Part shown: positions 8,357-16,936 of the stretch, piece after piece
How the letters are laid out: every line of letters begins with the position of its first letter
Position numbering within the stretch: position 1 is the first letter of the stretch
NCBI GenBank assembly: GCA_945865405.1
Contig: CAMBDS010000005.1
Coordinates: 1-64,000, forward strand
Direction: 5' to 3'
DNA from: Caldithrix abyssi DSM 13497
Lineage (GTDB): Bacteria; Electryoneota; AABM5-125-24; Hatepunaeales; Hatepunaeaceae
DNA: 64,000 bases
Notes under the pieces: generated by a model
The model's database searches: none
Told to the model about the DNA's origin: nothing
Seen by the model: only the letters and a program-made list of their open reading frames with translations
Made by a program: the position numbers and the translations under genes

Positions 8357-9016
8357 ATCGCCAAGATTTCAGCAGTCCTCTTCGATCTCGATGGTGTCCT
8401 GATCGATTCTCCGTCAATCCATGCCTGGGCGTGGGCAGAGATGTTTCGTCCTTTTGGGATAGAGTTGCCTCCGGAAAGACTCCATCGCGAAGAGGGTCGT
8501 AAGTCAGAGATGATCGCCGAGGGGATCTTGCAAGAGTTTGGCATTGTGATACCGGAACCAGAATTGACTGACCTGCTGAACAAAAAGCGGGCACTTTACC
8601 GATCAGCCTCGCCAAAAGGCATGCGCCGCGATTCGCTCCGGGCGGTAAAGGATTTGAAAGCACTTGGCTTCAAAATCGGGCTGGTGTCAGGTTCGGCACT
8701 CGAGAATGTGACCGGAATTCTTGAACCCGCAGAGACAGCACTTTTTGATGTTTTGATTACGGCGGAAGAGTATAAACATGGAAAGCCCGATCCAGAACCT
8801 TATCTTACCGGATGTGACAGGCTGGGAATTTCGCCTGAAAACGGAGCAGCAGTAGAAAATGCTCCGCTGGGGATAACATCTGCCAAGGCGGCGGGACTGT
8901 ACGTTGTGGGAGTCACCACGACACTCGAAGCCTCCGAGTTGTCAGAAGCGGACGCATTGTTGCCAGATCTGACCTGCCTGATCGAACTATTACAAACAAT
9001 TAACATCACGCGTTGA
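8357..9016 (+). CDS. HAD-superfamily phosphatase (beta-phosphoglucomutase-like)
   Basis: 219 residues if started at ATC 8357. HAD motif I is VLFDLDGVLIDS (D10, D12), motif II is LVSGS, motif III is the Lys of EYKHGKPDP, and motif IV is VENAPLGI, where family members usually have E-D: the Asp is Asn here. Motif I lies upstream of the first ATG (8441), so that ATG cannot be the start. The frame opens after TGA 8345-8347 with no canonical start; AAAGG (8347-8351) is 5 nt before ATC 8357. It follows serC-serA and could supply phosphoserine phosphatase, but the fold subclass fits sugar phosphatases equally well. Confidence 0.8.
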   Translation: MAKISAVLFDLDGVLIDSPSIHAWAWAEMFRPFGIELPPERLHREEGRKSEMIAEGILQEFGIVIPEPELTDLLNKKRALYRSASPKGMRRDSLRAVKDLKALGFKIGLVSGSALENVTGILEPAETALFDVLITAEEYKHGKPDPEPYLTGCDRLGISPENGAAVENAPLGITSAKAAGLYVVGVTTTLEASELSEADALLPDLTCLIELLQTINITR

Positions 9017-9024
9017 ATAACTAA

Positions 9025-10047
9025 ATGTTCGAACTTTTCACTCTCAACAGACATATCCTCGAAACCCAGCGAGCCTTCCCTCACGCGACGGGGAGCTTCA
9101 CCGGGTTGCTTCAGTATATCGCGACGGCGGCGAAAGTTGTGGCTCGAGAAGTACGTCAGGCAAACCTTGCAGAGCACCTTGGTACCTCTGGTGCCGTCAA
9201 TGTGCAGGGCGAAGTACAACAAAAGCTCGACATCCTCGCACACAATGTACTCGCCAAACTGATGGTCGAGTCGGGCTACCTTGCGGCGATGGGATCGGAA
9301 GAAGAAGACCACGAGATCATCACCCCCAACGACCATCGCCGGGGCCAGTACGTCGTCAACTTCGATCCGCTCGATGGGTCATCGAACCTCGACGCCAACA
9401 TCCCGACAGGGACGATCTTTTCGATACTTCCGCGCATCTCCTCCAGCAAAGAGGAGCCGAACGTCACCGACTGCATGCAACCGGGCCGTCGTCAGGTTGC
9501 CGCCGGGTATATCCTTTACGGTTCGGCGACGATGTTTGTCTATACAACAGGCGCTGGTGTACATGGTTTTACACTCGACCCGACCATCGGCGAGTTTCTT
9601 CTGACCCATCCCAACATTAAAACGCCTGATTACGGTACCTATTACAGTGCCAACCTTGGCAACAGGCTTTTCTGGTCAGAGGGAGTGCGACGTTATCTCG
9701 ACGACCTGAACCTCGACGATAAAGAGCACGGCAAGCCGTTTTCGTGCCGCTACGTTGGGTCATTGGTGGCTGACTTTCATCGGAATTTACTGTATGGGGG
9801 AATTTACCTATACCCTTCTGACTCCAAAGCCAATCCTGGCAAGCCGAAGCCGAAATTGCGGCTACTCTACGAAGCCAACCCGTTGGCGATGCTGGTAGAA
9901 CAGGCGGGTGGCAAAGCTTCGGATGGACACAGGCATATTTTGGATATTGTGCCGCAGGGACTTCATCAGCGAGTGCCGCTATTTATTGGGAGCCGGCAAA
10001 ATGTGGAAGAGTTGGAGTCGTATATTAACAGGTATGAGCGGTCTTAG
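9025..10047 (+). CDS. fbp: Fructose-1,6-bisphosphatase class I
   Basis: Hydrolyses fructose-1,6-bisphosphate in gluconeogenesis. 340 residues, normal length. Metal and substrate motifs: GSEEEDHEI, VNFDPLDGSSNLD, RYVGSLVADFHRNLLYGG, and KLRLLYEANPLAMLVEQAGG. Starts 8 nt after the HAD gene with ATG 9025; no strong Shine-Dalgarno, consistent with coupling to the gene before. Confidence 0.96.
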   Translation: MFELFTLNRHILETQRAFPHATGSFTGLLQYIATAAKVVAREVRQANLAEHLGTSGAVNVQGEVQQKLDILAHNVLAKLMVESGYLAAMGSEEEDHEIITPNDHRRGQYVVNFDPLDGSSNLDANIPTGTIFSILPRISSSKEEPNVTDCMQPGRRQVAAGYILYGSATMFVYTTGAGVHGFTLDPTIGEFLLTHPNIKTPDYGTYYSANLGNRLFWSEGVRRYLDDLNLDDKEHGKPFSCRYVGSLVADFHRNLLYGGIYLYPSDSKANPGKPKPKLRLLYEANPLAMLVEQAGGKASDGHRHILDIVPQGLHQRVPLFIGSRQNVEELESYINRYERS

Positions 10048-10059
10048 GGAATAATCTTC

Positions 10060-10182
10060 CGCTGGCAGACGCCCTCGTCTGCCAGCGGAATTCTTAATCC
10101 TTTTTCTAGCACTGGCAGACGAGACATCTGCCAGCACCAAACACAGTTGTTCCGTCAGACGATGGCGTCTGACGGCGGAATT
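10060..10182. repeat. Family B hairpins, three units
   Basis: Three hairpins in a row: GCTGGCAGACG...CGTCTGCCAGC, then ACTGGCAGACGAGACATCTGCCAGC, then CCGTCAGACGATGGCGTCTGACGG followed by CGGAATTC. They separate fbp from the tRNA gene. Some of the base changes between units are on both sides of the stem. Confidence 0.8.
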
Positions 10183-10192
10183 CTTTACCCTT

Positions 10193-10278
10193 GCGAGAGT
10201 GGCGGAACTGGCAGACGCGCCGGACTTAGGATCCGGTCCGCCGAAAGGTGGATGGGGGTTCGACTCCCCCCTTTCGCA
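10193..10278 (+). tRNA. tRNA-Leu (anticodon UAG)
   Basis: Acceptor GCGAGAG pairs with CTTTCGC (one G-U). Anticodon stem CCGGA/TCCGG with loop CTTAGGA, giving anticodon TAG at 10227-10229. A long variable arm (GGTCCGCCGAAAGGTGGAT region) and T-arm GGGGG TTCGACT CCCCC make this a class II tRNA-Leu of 86 nt. The CCA end is not encoded. Confidence 0.95.
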
Positions 10279-10303
10279 CAATTGAACAAGTACATTTTTC
10301 GAT

Positions 10304-11239
10304 GTGGCTATGCCCGGAAACCTGGAGCGCGAAGCTTCTGAAATCTACGCGGTCACCCGCCTCGGGATGATCGCCAACTCTCTCCTCGCCATTGCCAAGC
10401 TGGTCGTCGGCTACTTCGTCGGGTCGCTCGCTCTGATCGCCGACGGCTTCAACTCCCTTGCCGACATGATCACCGATTTCGCCGTCCTTGTCGGCACTGC
10501 CCTCGGCGCGAAACCGGCTGACAGCTCCCACCCCTACGGTCACGGCAAAATCGAAACGATAGTCGCACTGATTGTCGAACTTGGCATATTCGGTGTCGGT
10601 CTGGGCATTATCTACACTGCGATAACTTCGTTGATTGCCCACCCGGAAATCCCATCAAGCGGACTTGCCGTCGTTCTTATTTCCGCAATTACCATCGTCA
10701 CCAAAGAAATTCTCTTCCGCAAAACGACTCTGGTCGCAGATAGATGTCGATCTGCAGCACTTCACGCCAAAGCTTGGGATCATCGTGCCGACGTGGCAGT
10801 TTCGGTTGTGGTTTTGTGCGGTGGAATTGGGTCAATATACGGGTGGGTGCATGCCGATGCAATCGCCGGTCTGGGCGTTGGGTTGGTGGTAATTGCAGTC
10901 GGTACACGGCTCGCATTCGAGACATTGATCGAGTTAACCGAGGGTTCGGCAGGGGGAAATACTCATGCTCAAATTGACCGTCTTTTGGAGAGCGTACCCG
11001 AAGTAAAAGGCTGGCATAAGTTGCGCACGCGGCGGATCGGTCGGGAGCTATTGATGGACGTTCATATCTTGCTTGACCCGCACCTGACAGTCGAGTCGTC
11101 GCACCAGATCGTCAGGCGGATCGAAAATTTGCTGGCGACCTCGCTCGATTGGCCGATCAATTTGACGATTCACATCGACCCAAACAACGATGAGATTCGC
11201 GCCAGACGACTCGCTGCCGGGGACAATACGCTTCGTTGA
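10304..11239 (+). CDS. Cation diffusion facilitator (CDF) metal/proton antiporter
   Basis: 311 residues. Exports divalent cations (Zn, Fe, Mn or Co; which one cannot be told). About six membrane segments followed by a cytosolic C-terminal domain of about 100 residues. Motifs: GSLALIADGFNSLADMITD in segment 2, HPYGHGKIET after segment 3, and WDHRADVAVS in segment 5, whose Asp/His residues form the transport site. The Asn after GF occupies a position that influences metal preference in the family. Start is GTG 10304 or ATG 10310. It begins 26 nt after tRNA-Leu. Confidence 0.9.
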   Translation: MAMPGNLEREASEIYAVTRLGMIANSLLAIAKLVVGYFVGSLALIADGFNSLADMITDFAVLVGTALGAKPADSSHPYGHGKIETIVALIVELGIFGVGLGIIYTAITSLIAHPEIPSSGLAVVLISAITIVTKEILFRKTTLVADRCRSAALHAKAWDHRADVAVSVVVLCGGIGSIYGWVHADAIAGLGVGLVVIAVGTRLAFETLIELTEGSAGGNTHAQIDRLLESVPEVKGWHKLRTRRIGRELLMDVHILLDPHLTVESSHQIVRRIENLLATSLDWPINLTIHIDPNNDEIRARRLAAGDNTLR

Positions 11240-11278
11240 TTAGATACTAACAAACGGAGCGCGCATGCTTGGTTGCGC

Positions 11279-13372
11279 TTACTTTATACATACCACCTTC
11301 CTAAGCCTCACCGAACCAGCAGCTTCCATCCTCATCAAATAGACCCCGGCAGGAATGCCTTCGAAACCGACGACCTCTCGATGGACTCCAACTGATAGTG
11401 ACTCGTGGCGTTTTTGCCAGACAACCTTCCCTGTCGGATCAAAGATCATAAACGAAACCGGGCCATTGCCAACATACTGATACTCAATGGTTACGGTCGA
11501 ATTGAACGGTTGTGGGTAGCATGTTAACAATTCAGCAGGTAGCAACGTCTCCTTTTCGTCGCCCACTCCCATGCCTCGCACTGTAAGTTCTATCGGAAGA
11601 ATAACATCGTCGTAATAGTCCTCCACCGCCAACCTTAACTGCCCGAAATACTGACCCCCTCTGAGAAGTGTACCTCCTGCCTCATCCACGGTAGCGATGT
11701 TCAACCGAAATTCCTGTACATCGCTCGAATCGACAACTCCTTCTTCAGGCTCAATCTCCACATACGAAGGCGCTTCCCAAGCTCGCCCGCTATCTGCTGC
11801 CTCGACCGACATCGACCAGATAATGGGGAGGGCGCTGTGGCTTTGTAATGAGAAGTCAAAAGAGGCGTTCTCGCTTGAGACGAGGTCAGCAAAGAATCTA
11901 TATCGCGTCAATTCAAAGGGGTATATCTCAAGGATAGTCGCGTGACTGGTGATACCACCCGCAACCAAATGCACCGTCCCATGGGCGTTACGGGACTCTG
12001 AAGCACGTATCAGGAGGTCGGCGGAGGCCCAGAGTAATGTTTTTTGGAGTGCGACTCCGGTCCAGTTACCATCCTGATTGGTTTCAGTCCTAAGTAATTG
12101 ATCGCCATTACGCGTTAGGATTACTTCTGCTCCAGCGACTGGCTGGCCGAAACGGAGATCTTTCACATTCCCGTAGATTGATGCGGGAAAACCGCCGAAA
12201 GGCATACCACCAAGGTCTGCGCGGGAATTGTCGGGGTCGGGCGAAGAGTTTTCATCGCCAGCATTTATGCATGGGCTATTTTCGGAAAGTCCGTAATTTC
12301 CGTTATCTACATCGACAAAATTAGGATCCGAATTGAAATTGTTTTCACCCCATAAAAGGTTAATTCTGCCGTTTAATTGTATGGTATTGCGCTCACCTTC
12401 GATGTTGCAATAATCGAAATGAGCAGTAACTTCAATTGCCCCATCACCCAGTGAAATCAAGCGGTTAGCCTCGCCTCTGACAATGGAATTTATCAAATTG
12501 AAACGCGGTAACGCAAGCCCGCCGCTCGCATTTATTACACGCAATAATGTCGCATTTTCGGCGTTGCTTGAGATGAAAGTTACTCTATCAAAGGTCGTTA
12601 CTTCTCCCCCATTGCCCCCTCTGACATACACAGCGTCCGATGCAAGATCACCATTATCAATAGTTACGCGAAGGAGGGATGGGTGGGAGTATATGTAGAG
12701 GAGATTCACGTTGGTGTTCCACGCAAATTGACAATTTTCCAATATCGGTTTTGAGAAGTATGAGTATATCCCGCCAGCATTTTGTGCTGAGTTATTGGTG
12801 AAAGTGCAGTATTCGTAAGTATTTTGTGCCTCGTATTCTGTGACTGCTCCGCCAACACGAGCACGGTTGTTGTCAAAATTGACGCGACGGAAAGTTGGCG
12901 AAGAGTCGAAATAACAATAAGCTCCGCCCCCCATCTGGGATACTTCATTATCTACAACCCGCAAATCCTCGAAGACAGGCCGCGTCGAATCCCAACACAT
13001 GATGCCGCCGCCGTAGTCGGTCATCCCCCCTGTTACCGTGAAGCCGCGCATCAAAGGCGAGCCGACCCCACCGCCATCGGCACGAATTACGGGGCTGCCT
13101 GTGTCCGTCCCGTCGATGATCGTTTCATCGATGTACGCAGGGTCGCCGCTAGTCACCAGATGACTACCTAACACAAAATCGACCGATCGTAGCCTGACGG
13201 ACTCGTTGTAGGTTCCCGGCGCGACGAGAACTGTGTCACCGCGGCGGGCAAACTCGACGGCGACGTGAATTTGGTCGTAGTCGCCGGGGACGAGGATGAG
13301 GCGGGCGAGGGAAAGGGAGGGAAGGAGGGAAAATAATGAAAAGGTTAAAAATAATAGAATTAAGTGGTACAC
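11279..13372 (-). CDS. Secreted right-handed beta-helix protein with C-terminal sorting domain
   Basis: About 697 residues. Signal peptide VYHLILLFLTFSLFSLLPSLSLA, then a beta-helix region with PGDYDQIHVAVEFARRGDTV and repeated GGG-rich rungs (residues about 60-350). A short carboxypeptidase-regulatory-like segment follows (NVKDLRFGQPVAGAEVILTR). The C-terminal type-IX-like sorting domain is YPQPFNSTVTIEYQY ... GIPAGVYLMRM ... KVVCIK. The frame stays open to 13507, but the sensible start is GTG 13372, just before the signal peptide; a family A repeat supplies the G-rich sequence in front of it. Substrate unknown. Confidence 0.75.
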   Translation of the reverse strand: MYHLILLFLTFSLFSLLPSLSLARLILVPGDYDQIHVAVEFARRGDTVLVAPGTYNESVRLRSVDFVLGSHLVTSGDPAYIDETIIDGTDTGSPVIRADGGGVGSPLMRGFTVTGGMTDYGGGIMCWDSTRPVFEDLRVVDNEVSQMGGGAYCYFDSSPTFRRVNFDNNRARVGGAVTEYEAQNTYEYCTFTNNSAQNAGGIYSYFSKPILENCQFAWNTNVNLLYIYSHPSLLRVTIDNGDLASDAVYVRGGNGGEVTTFDRVTFISSNAENATLLRVINASGGLALPRFNLINSIVRGEANRLISLGDGAIEVTAHFDYCNIEGERNTIQLNGRINLLWGENNFNSDPNFVDVDNGNYGLSENSPCINAGDENSSPDPDNSRADLGGMPFGGFPASIYGNVKDLRFGQPVAGAEVILTRNGDQLLRTETNQDGNWTGVALQKTLLWASADLLIRASESRNAHGTVHLVAGGITSHATILEIYPFELTRYRFFADLVSSENASFDFSLQSHSALPIIWSMSVEAADSGRAWEAPSYVEIEPEEGVVDSSDVQEFRLNIATVDEAGGTLLRGGQYFGQLRLAVEDYYDDVILPIELTVRGMGVGDEKETLLPAELLTCYPQPFNSTVTIEYQYVGNGPVSFMIFDPTGKVVWQKRHESLSVGVHREVVGFEGIPAGVYLMRMEAAGSVRLRKVVCIK

Positions 13373-13475
13373 CCCCCCCTGCCCCCCCCGCAAGCGGTGG
13401 GGAGATCGGGATGACAAGAGCGGACTGAATGTCCGCTCTCCAAGATTTTTGCTGCCACCTACGGCGAGGTGGCAG
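13369..13475. repeat. Family A repeat copy 3 and two following hairpins
   Basis: 13369-13407 is a family A copy lying at the start of the beta-helix gene. It is followed by GAGCGGACTGAATGTCCGCTC (13420-13440) and CTGCCACCTACGGCGAGGTGGCAG (about 13451-13474). The last type also appears inside the secreted protein gene at 25388-25416 and in degenerate form near 31120. Confidence 0.75.
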
Positions 13476-13497
13476 TAGAATTGAAAGGGGCGTTGCA

Positions 13498-15264
13498 TCA
13501 GAACCATATCGGGAGGTTGGCGAAACGTTTTTTCATGCTCTTGGAACAGAACGCCTCCATTTCGCGAGCACTTTGGATTTTTTGTGCTTTGTTGGCAAAA
13601 GCCTTGGCGTCGGCAAAAGTCATCGAGCGGATCAGCTTCTTGATCTCAGGTAGAGCGACCGGACTGACGGAAAGCTCATCCAAGCCAAGCCCAACCAACA
13701 GCATCGTCGCGACAGGACTGGCGGCTAACTCGCCGCAGAGGGCAACCTTAATGCCTGCCTTGTGCCCCGCCAGAACGGTCTTGGCGATAAGCTGGACGAC
13801 AGAAGGGTGTAGCGGCTTGTAGCGATCCCTGACGCGCTCGTTACCCCTATCGACGGCGAGGGTGAACTGCGTCAGGTCGTTCGTCCCGATGCTAAAGAAA
13901 TCGACCTCTTTTGCCATCCTCCCTGCTTGTAAGACTGCCGAAGGGAGCTCGACCATAATGCCGATTTTAATCTTGTCATCGAAGCGGATTCGCTCGCCGC
14001 GCAGGTCGTCCTTAACGGCATTGAAATGTTCCAACAATTCGTGCAGTTCGTCAAGCCCGGAAATCAACGGGAACATGATCTTCGCCGAGCCGTGCACGGC
14101 GGCTCGCAAGATCGCCCGTAACTGCGTCCGGAAGAGCTGTGGGTGATCGAGGCAAACCCTGATCGCGCGCCAACCAAGTACGGGATTGGATTCGGCGGGG
14201 GTTGGAAGCTCGGGGAACATCTTGTCGCCGCCGACGTCGAAGGTGCGGATTGTAACCGGACGCGGAGCGGAAAGCTCGATGACGCGGCGGTAATCCTCGT
14301 ACTGTTCCTGCTCGTTAGGAAGTCTCCGTCGCGCCAGTAGCAGGTACTCCGAGCGGAACAAGCCGATTCCGTCGCTACCTTTGGCAATGGCAGATTTCGC
14401 TTCGTTGGGAAGCTCGATGTTGGCGTTCAGCGTGATCCGCACACCGTCCAGCGTCTCTGCGGGGAGTTTTTCGATGTCCTCAAGGCTGGTGACGTAAAGC
14501 TGGTACTTTTCGCGCTTGGCTTCGTATTCGGGGATCGTTTCAGGCGAGGGGTGGATGATGACCTTGCCGGAATTGCCGTTGACAATGATCTGGTCGCCGG
14601 TTTTGACGAGACGGCTGACCTCTTTCAAGCCAACGACAGCCGGGACTTCGAGTGATTTCGTCAGAATTGCGGTGTGTGACGCAGCTCCACCGAGGTCGGT
14701 CGCCACGGCTACGACGTTTTCGCGCATCAAGTGGATCACGTCGGAAGGCAACAAGTCGTCGGCGACGAGGATATGTGGACGGTCGATGGGGCCTATGGAG
14801 GCATCGCTAAGTCCCAGCAAATTCTTGACGATTCGCAAGCCGATATCGACGACGTCTTGAGCACGCTGATGGAAGAAACTCCCCTCCAGCTTGGCGAGCT
14901 TGTCGCGATATTCCTCAGTGACGCGAGAGACGAGCACCTCTGCGTTGACGCCGCTCTTGTTGATGCCGCTTTCGATCCGGCCCAGCATTTCGACGTCTTC
15001 GAGGATCAGCAACTGGGCGTCGAAGATGCGCGCGGCGGTCTCGCCAGCCTGTACGGCGAGCCTATCGCGGAGATCGGTGAGCTGTCGCTTTGTCTCCTGA
15101 AGCGCCTGACGGAAGCGCGCGAGTTCGCGCTCGCGACCCTCCGGCGGGATGCGGAACTCGCGGAACTGCGGAACGTCGTGGCGGTAGAGGAAAACCTCAC
15201 CGATGGCGACGCCGGGGGCGGTTGGTACGCCGTGAAAGACCCGCTCTTGCGGAGGAGAAGACAT
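13498..15264 (-). CDS. ptsI: Phosphoenolpyruvate-protein phosphotransferase (PTS enzyme I)
   Basis: 588 residues. Transfers phosphate from PEP to HPr. N-terminal HPr-binding/His domain with the phosphorylated H197 in GGAASHTAIL (most enzymes have GGRTSH); PEP-binding TIM barrel with GIGLFRSEYL, RTFDVGGDKMFPE, GIMVELPSAV, FFSIGTNDLTQFTLAVDRGN and the catalytic Cys in CGELAASP. No HPr or sugar-specific enzyme II lies in the window, so a regulatory PTS or distant partners are possible. No Shine-Dalgarno is visible before the ATG. Confidence 0.93.
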   Translation of the reverse strand: MSSPPQERVFHGVPTAPGVAIGEVFLYRHDVPQFREFRIPPEGRERELARFRQALQETKRQLTDLRDRLAVQAGETAARIFDAQLLILEDVEMLGRIESGINKSGVNAEVLVSRVTEEYRDKLAKLEGSFFHQRAQDVVDIGLRIVKNLLGLSDASIGPIDRPHILVADDLLPSDVIHLMRENVVAVATDLGGAASHTAILTKSLEVPAVVGLKEVSRLVKTGDQIIVNGNSGKVIIHPSPETIPEYEAKREKYQLYVTSLEDIEKLPAETLDGVRITLNANIELPNEAKSAIAKGSDGIGLFRSEYLLLARRRLPNEQEQYEDYRRVIELSAPRPVTIRTFDVGGDKMFPELPTPAESNPVLGWRAIRVCLDHPQLFRTQLRAILRAAVHGSAKIMFPLISGLDELHELLEHFNAVKDDLRGERIRFDDKIKIGIMVELPSAVLQAGRMAKEVDFFSIGTNDLTQFTLAVDRGNERVRDRYKPLHPSVVQLIAKTVLAGHKAGIKVALCGELAASPVATMLLVGLGLDELSVSPVALPEIKKLIRSMTFADAKAFANKAQKIQSAREMEAFCSKSMKKRFANLPIWF

Positions 15265-15270
15265 GGGATT

Positions 15271-15298
15271 AATTAAGAATTAAAAATTAAGAATTAAA
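15271..15298. repeat. Heptamer tandem repeat (AATTAAR)4
   Basis: Four 7-bp units in perfect register: AATTAAG, AATTAAA, AATTAAG, AATTAAA. It lies just upstream of ptsI. Other 7-bp arrays in the window are at 25207-25234, 43196-43223, 49584-49611, 54377-54404 and 55715-55742. Bases 15299-15487 hold nothing else I recognise. Confidence 0.85.
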
Positions 15299-15487
15299 GT
15301 TCACGTCATGTTTCAAAGACGAAGTCTGTAACATGGCGGGAAGTTGTCGCCGACAAGTTACTGCCGAAGGGTCGGCATTGAAACCTGATGGTAAAGTACT
15401 GCAAACCAAACCGTACAGCCAAGATTGACGGCAATCTACAGAGCGTAACCTGCGTTGATTCAACGTTACAGTTTCGGGACCAGAATT

Positions 15488-16453
15488 TCATTTCGAAAAC
15501 CACACCTTTTCTACTTCTGTCTCAGGGATTTCCTTAAATTTTATTATTCCTGGAATATCAAAGTAAATGTTCTCCCAACTATCACTCGCCATCACGCAAT
15601 TCAAAGAAAATTCTTCAGTCGATTCGATGATTGTTGAGTTTGCCTCGGATTGTGTTATACGGCACTTAATTCGAGCCTTCGAGATTCCTCTGCTACCGTT
15701 ATTATAGAACCAAAATTGTAATGTGGTTGTGTCCTTCTTCGTGTTGAATGACTTAAGGAATGTTGTCGTGGCACCGGTATAGTTGGTTGACTCCATCTTT
15801 AAGGGTGGCGGCGGCGGTGGCGGTTTATATCCTGGGGTCGCAATAATCTCTTTTGCAATCCTAACTATTGAGTCAGTTGAATCCCGAGTAGCGGTCACCA
15901 ATGAGTCAACGAAAGTATTTGAGATTAAAGACCTATTTACTGCACCAATTCTCGTACCTATCAATTCATCAATCTCTTCGAATCGCTCTAACACTCTCGT
16001 CAATTCAGCCTGAGAAAGGGTCAATTCATTACCTGCCTTCTGTCTTGTGGATTCATCTTCGTACGCGGCATATGTAGAGTAAAATGATTGCGCAGATCCT
16101 GAGCCATTAAAGCAACTTCTTAATACAGATTCTCTGTTGTCAATCCATGACACGCAATCAGTGAAAAGAGAGTCTATAAGAAGGCGATAGTTAGCGAATT
16201 TAGGGGTCAGAGTTGCTCCTGCAAGCTCACTTCGTAACAACAGAACGCGCTCTCTTTGTTTCAGATAGAATTCTTTATATGATAATCGACTAAGCTCTTC
16301 TTCTTTGCTCTGTTCACCATGAACAGAGTCCCATGTAACATTAAACTTCCTAACCACGGAAGATAACGACTCTCTACTTACTTTGTCCGCCTCGGATTCC
16401 CCGCATCCCATAAACAATCCCAGACCAGCCAAGATTATCAGAGCTTTTCGCAT
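15488..16453 (-). CDS. Hypothetical lipoprotein
   Basis: 321 residues, family not recognised. Lipoprotein signal MRKALIILAGLGLFMGC with the lipobox Cys at 17. The middle (about 30-200) is predicted helical, with many Glu/Arg/Ser residues and several scattered Thr/Ser-rich loops. A run of seven prolines (KPPPPPPPL, about residue 214) separates it from a C-terminal beta-rich domain (TTLQFWFYNNGSRGISKARIKCRI) resembling an immunoglobulin-like or FxLYD-type fold. AAAGG lies 5 nt before the ATG. Monocistronic. Confidence 0.65.
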   Translation of the reverse strand: MRKALIILAGLGLFMGCGESEADKVSRESLSSVVRKFNVTWDSVHGEQSKEEELSRLSYKEFYLKQRERVLLLRSELAGATLTPKFANYRLLIDSLFTDCVSWIDNRESVLRSCFNGSGSAQSFYSTYAAYEDESTRQKAGNELTLSQAELTRVLERFEEIDELIGTRIGAVNRSLISNTFVDSLVTATRDSTDSIVRIAKEIIATPGYKPPPPPPPLKMESTNYTGATTTFLKSFNTKKDTTTLQFWFYNNGSRGISKARIKCRITQSEANSTIIESTEEFSLNCVMASDSWENIYFDIPGIIKFKEIPETEVEKVWFSK

Positions 16454-16936
16454 TTTGCCCTTTGCTTTTTAAATTGTGGTGAGATTGCCTTTGATTGACA
16501 GATTTCTTAACACAATATATGGCAGTTCGAGCGGTAAGGCAAGGAGTGGGGGCGATTCGTTGGGAATAAAGCGTGGGGGATGGGCGTTGTAGGGGCGCAT
16601 TGGAATGCGCCCCTACGCGGAAGCAAGCTTCAGCACTCCGGAAAAAGGACACCCCCCCTTAGTCCCCCCCGCAAGCGGTGGGGAGATGTCCCGGCCCTCG
16701 AAGAGTGGCGGGGGGCTTGCCTTATGGGCTAACAATGCGTATTATTAAGGGAAGTAATCGGGGCTCGTAAACGGCCCCTACGGAAGAGGGCGAAGACAAG
16801 CTTCGCCCGTACCGAATAAGGTGTCGGGCAGGATGCCCGACCTACGCGTAAGTAGACAGGTTTGGAAACCTGTCGTACCGACAGAAATAAGGTGACAGAC
16901 TGAAGTCTGTCGTACTGACTTTTCAAGGAATTGAAC
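16454..16936. repeat. Repeat-packed intergenic region with six hairpins and a family A copy
   Basis: No gene. In order: GTAGGGGCGCATT palindrome (16589-16616, again at 46141-46168), family A copy 4 (16645-16688), GGGGC...GCCCC (16760-16782, again inside a gene at 49725-49747), GGGCGAAG...CTTCGCCC (16788-16808), GTCGGGCA...TGCCCGAC plus CTACGCG (16823-16848, again reversed at 47328-47353), GACAGGTTT..AAACCTGTC (16855-16874) and GACAGACT..AGTCTGTC (16894-16911, again reversed at 52293-52310). Loops are as short as 2 nt, and the 3' flank is repeatedly (C/G)TACG or (C/G)TACCG. Confidence 0.85.

Noticed and set aside
10203-10215. tRNA-Leu D-arm shares CTGGCAGACGC with the neighbouring family B repeat
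   Set aside because: The D-arm word GGC(A)GAC is normal for tRNA-Leu; an 11-base match next to a repeat does not show that the repeat came from the tRNA.
13373-13507. N-terminal extension of the beta-helix protein to 13507
   Set aside because: It runs through a family A repeat and two hairpins into the end of ptsI and puts 45 residues ahead of the signal peptide. GTG 13372 is a better start.
16589-16911. Possible CRISPR array
   Set aside because: The units are palindromes with different stem words and irregular spacing, not identical direct repeats with equal spacers. No cas gene is present.
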